Shown one piece after another: positions 6,569 to 8,173 of a DNA stretch of 8,173 nt. Below the pieces are notes generated by a model. It made no database searches, was not told the origin of the DNA, and saw nothing but the letters and a program-made list of their open reading frames with translations. A program made the position numbers and the translations under genes. Location: the NCBI GenBank assembly GCA_023473405.1, contig JAMCZD010000111.1, positions 1-8,173 on the forward strand. The letters are read 5' to 3'. This stretch comes from Candidatus Omnitrophota bacterium (lineage in GTDB: Bacteria > Verrucomicrobiota > Verrucomicrobiia > Limisphaerales > UBA1319). Every line of letters starts with the position of its first letter. The first letter of the stretch is position 1.

Positions 6569-6614
6569 GGACGAACCATTGCTCGTCCTGATCACTCCCC
6601 ACGGTCTGGGGAGT
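6569..6614 (+). promoter_or_regulatory. Two hairpins between the pump genes
   Basis: In the 97-base gap between the membrane fusion protein and the transporter two stem-loops can form in the mRNA. The first is GGACGA (6569-6574) with TCGTCC (6583-6588) around an 8-base loop. The second is ACTCCCCA (6594-6601) with TGGGGAGT (6607-6614), a perfect 8-bp stem with a 5-base loop. The second is followed by AAATCCGTTTTC, a weak T-tract, so it could act as an attenuator or leaky terminator, or simply stabilise the upstream message. It ends 22 bases before the transporter ATG. Confidence 0.45.
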
Positions 6615-6636
6615 AAATCCGTTTTCAGGCCAGCCA

Positions 6637-7931
6637 ATGAAAGAAATCAAGGGCAGCCTCGAAACCGGCGGGCAATGGCGGCCCCGGCACAATCCATGGT
6701 TGATTGCCATTTCGGTGATGCTGGCGACGTTCATGGAGGTGCTGGATACCTCGGTCGCCAACGTCTCGCTGCCGCACATCGCCGGCAACCTCTCCGCCAC
6801 CACCGACGAGTCCACCTGGGTCCTGACCAGCTACCTGGTTGCCAACGCCATCGTCCTGCCCGCCAGCAGTTGGTTCGGCTATTTCTTCGGACGCGTTTGC
6901 TGGCCATCTGGGCGGTCAATTATTTTCTCGAAGACCCGCCTTATATCAAGATGGCCAAGGCCGCCGCCCGTTCGCGGATCGATTACATCGGGTTCGGTCT
7001 GATGACCATCTGGCTGGCTACGCTGCAAATTGTCCTCGATAAAGGACAGGAAGATGATTGGTTTGCCGCTTTGTGGATTCGGTGGTTTGTGGTTGTTTCA
7101 ATCGTTGCCGTGATCGCTTTCATCGTCTGGGAACTCCGCCTTGAAAAACCCCTGGTCGACCTGCGCATTCTGGCCAACCGGAACTTTGCCTTTGGGATAG
7201 CGCTGATCGGAATCGTGGGAGGCGTGCTTTACAGCACAATCACACTTCTCCCGCTTTTTCTGCAATCCCTGATGGGCTACACTGCCCTTGAAAGCGGCTA
7301 TGCCCTGAGCCCGCGCGGCCTGGGCTCGATGGCGGCCATGGTCGTTATCGGACGCATTACCCGCTGGGTGGACAACCGGTTTCTCGTGGGGTGCGGTTTT
7401 GTGCTCCTGGCCTACTCGTCACTGATGTTTGGCGGGATCAACCTGGGCATCGGGATCGGGAGCGTTATCTGGCCCAATGTATTGAACGGGATAGCCGTCA
7501 GCCTCATCTTCGTGCCGCTGACCACCCTGACGATGGGGACGCTGCGCAACGAACAGATGGGCAACGCCAGCGGCCTTTTCAACCTGATGCGCAATATCGG
7601 AGGTAGCATGGGCATATCTATCGTCACTACCATACTGACGCGGGATACCCAGGTGCACCAGGCCATGATGGTGGGACATCTTTCCCCTTACGATCCCGCT
7701 TGGAACCTGCGCATTCAGCAACTCCAACAGGCACTAACCCCGTTAATCGGCTCTTTCGAAGCCGCCCAAAAGGCAGTCGGGCTCACCTACCAGTTACTCC
7801 TGGGCCAGGCCGGTGTATGGGCTTTCGTGGACAACTTCCGGTGGATCGCCTTGCTAAGCATGCTCTGTGTTCCCGCGGTGTTTATCTTCAAGAAACTCGA
7901 CCGGGGCGGGCCCCGTCCGATGGCCCATTAG
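6637..7931 (+). pseudogene. emrB: EmrB-type DHA2 (14-TM MFS) drug transporter, internally deleted and frameshifted
   Basis: Proton-driven inner-membrane exporter that would pair with the adaptor upstream. The first frame (6637 to about 6894) gives a normal start: TM1 with LDTSVANVSLP, then STWVLTSYLVANAIVLPASSWFGYFFGR, covering TM1-TM2 and the start of motif A. It then runs out of frame to a stop at 7000-7002. The family continues in another frame from about 6897 (LLAIWAVNYFLEDPPYIK) to the stop at 7929-7931, with helices that fit TM7-TM14. Together the two parts code for about 430 residues against the usual 510-530. Roughly 80-100 residues spanning TM3-TM6, including the motif C region, are missing. 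The frame change means that the net loss is 3n+1 bases. The ATG at 6951 could start a C-terminal fragment. As read, no working EmrB can be made. This could be a real mutation or an assembly error. Confidence 0.85.
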
Positions 7932-7962
7932 GAATTACCTGAACTTGTGATATTATAATCCC

Positions 7963-8173
7963 ATGAAGAAACGATTCTTACAAAGAGCTCCGGCAATCGT
8001 TGGCGCCGGCCTCGCCGCGTGGTTGCTGGCTTACGGCGTCGAACAAATCGCCCAGGACTTCGCCCGACGCTGGGTCCAGGAAGCCGACGACGGCGATCAT
8101 TACCGCCTGGCCTTCGACAAACCCGGCACCTGGAGCCAGAAGTATAACCTGGTCTGGGATCGGATTTTGGACC
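7963..8173 (+). CDS. Signal peptide joined to GtaA-type glutaminase (DUF4965-like) C-terminal sequence, partial
   Basis: An ATG at 7963 (in-frame stop at 7948-7950) opens a frame of 70 codons that runs off the right edge. Residues 1-25 (MKKRFLQRAP, then AIVGAGLAAWLLAYG) look like a signal peptide with a basic start and a hydrophobic core. Residues 31-70 (QDFARRWVQEADDGDHYRL, FDKPGTWSQKYNLVWDRILD) match what I recall of the alpha-toroid part of GtaA-type glutaminase (DUF4965/DUF1793) proteins, which read 'DGDHYRLAFDKPGTWSQKYNLVWDKILGLNLFP'. In those proteins of about 700-850 residues this motif lies several hundred residues from the N-terminus. Here it starts about 25 residues after the signal peptide, so the gene seems to lack most of its N-terminal part. 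It lies 31 bases after the transporter. No ribosome site is evident. The family is recognised from memory, without a search. Confidence 0.6.
   Translation, partial: MKKRFLQRAPAIVGAGLAAWLLAYGVEQIAQDFARRWVQEADDGDHYRLAFDKPGTWSQKYNLVWDRILD

Noticed and set aside
6579..6896. Start at 6579 for a 450-residue single-frame transporter
   Set aside because: The first 105 or so residues of that frame are out of frame with the real TM1-TM2 sequence encoded from 6637. Only the part from about 6897 on is genuine, so this is a frameshifted gene and not an intact one.
1..8173. CRISPR array, tRNA/rRNA, insertion sequence or attachment site
   Set aside because: No regularly spaced direct repeats, cloverleaf sequence, rRNA motif, transposase-like protein or matching terminal repeats were seen on either strand.

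Overview
The window looks like a chromosomal segment of a moderately GC-rich Gram-negative bacterium. A Verrucomicrobiota (Pedosphaera/Limisphaerales-like) origin is my best guess. It rests on the style of the proteins (a divergent squalene-cyclase family member, a lipoprotein amidase with a proline linker and stalk-like domain, a glutaminase-type secreted protein, a possible DUF2934 protein) and not on any marker gene. No rRNA, tRNA, CRISPR array or transposase is visible.

Layout. (1) Positions 1-130, minus strand: the start of a small protein that runs off the left edge. (2) Positions 131-418: a divergent intergenic region with three short inverted repeats. (3) Positions 419-2296, plus: a class II terpene cyclase of the squalene-hopene cyclase family, with DADD acid motif and QW repeats. 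(4) Positions 2533-2943, plus: a PaaI-like hotdog thioesterase. (5) Positions 5199-3937 then 3924-2959, minus: a two-gene unit made of a lipoprotein N-acetylmuramoyl-L-alanine amidase and an NAD-dependent sugar-nucleotide epimerase/decarboxylase. A good Shine-Dalgarno overlaps the amidase stop codon. (6) Positions 5200-5369: a divergent control region with a TTGACA/TAATAT promoter and a perfect 9+9 bp inverted repeat at the expected transcription start. (7) Positions 5370-6539 and 6637-7931, plus: an EmrA-type membrane fusion protein followed by an EmrB-type (DHA2, 14-TM) transporter. The transporter reading frame is broken by an internal deletion with frameshift. (8) Positions 7963-8173, plus: the start of a secreted protein in which a signal peptide is followed almost at once by sequence typical of the late part of GtaA-type glutaminase (DUF4965) domains. 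It runs off the right edge.

Functional themes: most genes concern the cell envelope. These are a polycyclic triterpene (hopanoid-like) membrane lipid, peptidoglycan hydrolysis, nucleotide-sugar conversion and drug/toxicant efflux. The most notable observations are the operator-like palindrome on the pump promoter, the deletion in the transporter, and a second apparent N-to-C truncation just downstream. The two lesions lie about 1.1 kb apart and point either to local gene decay or to an assembly problem. I found no convincing wholly new system.
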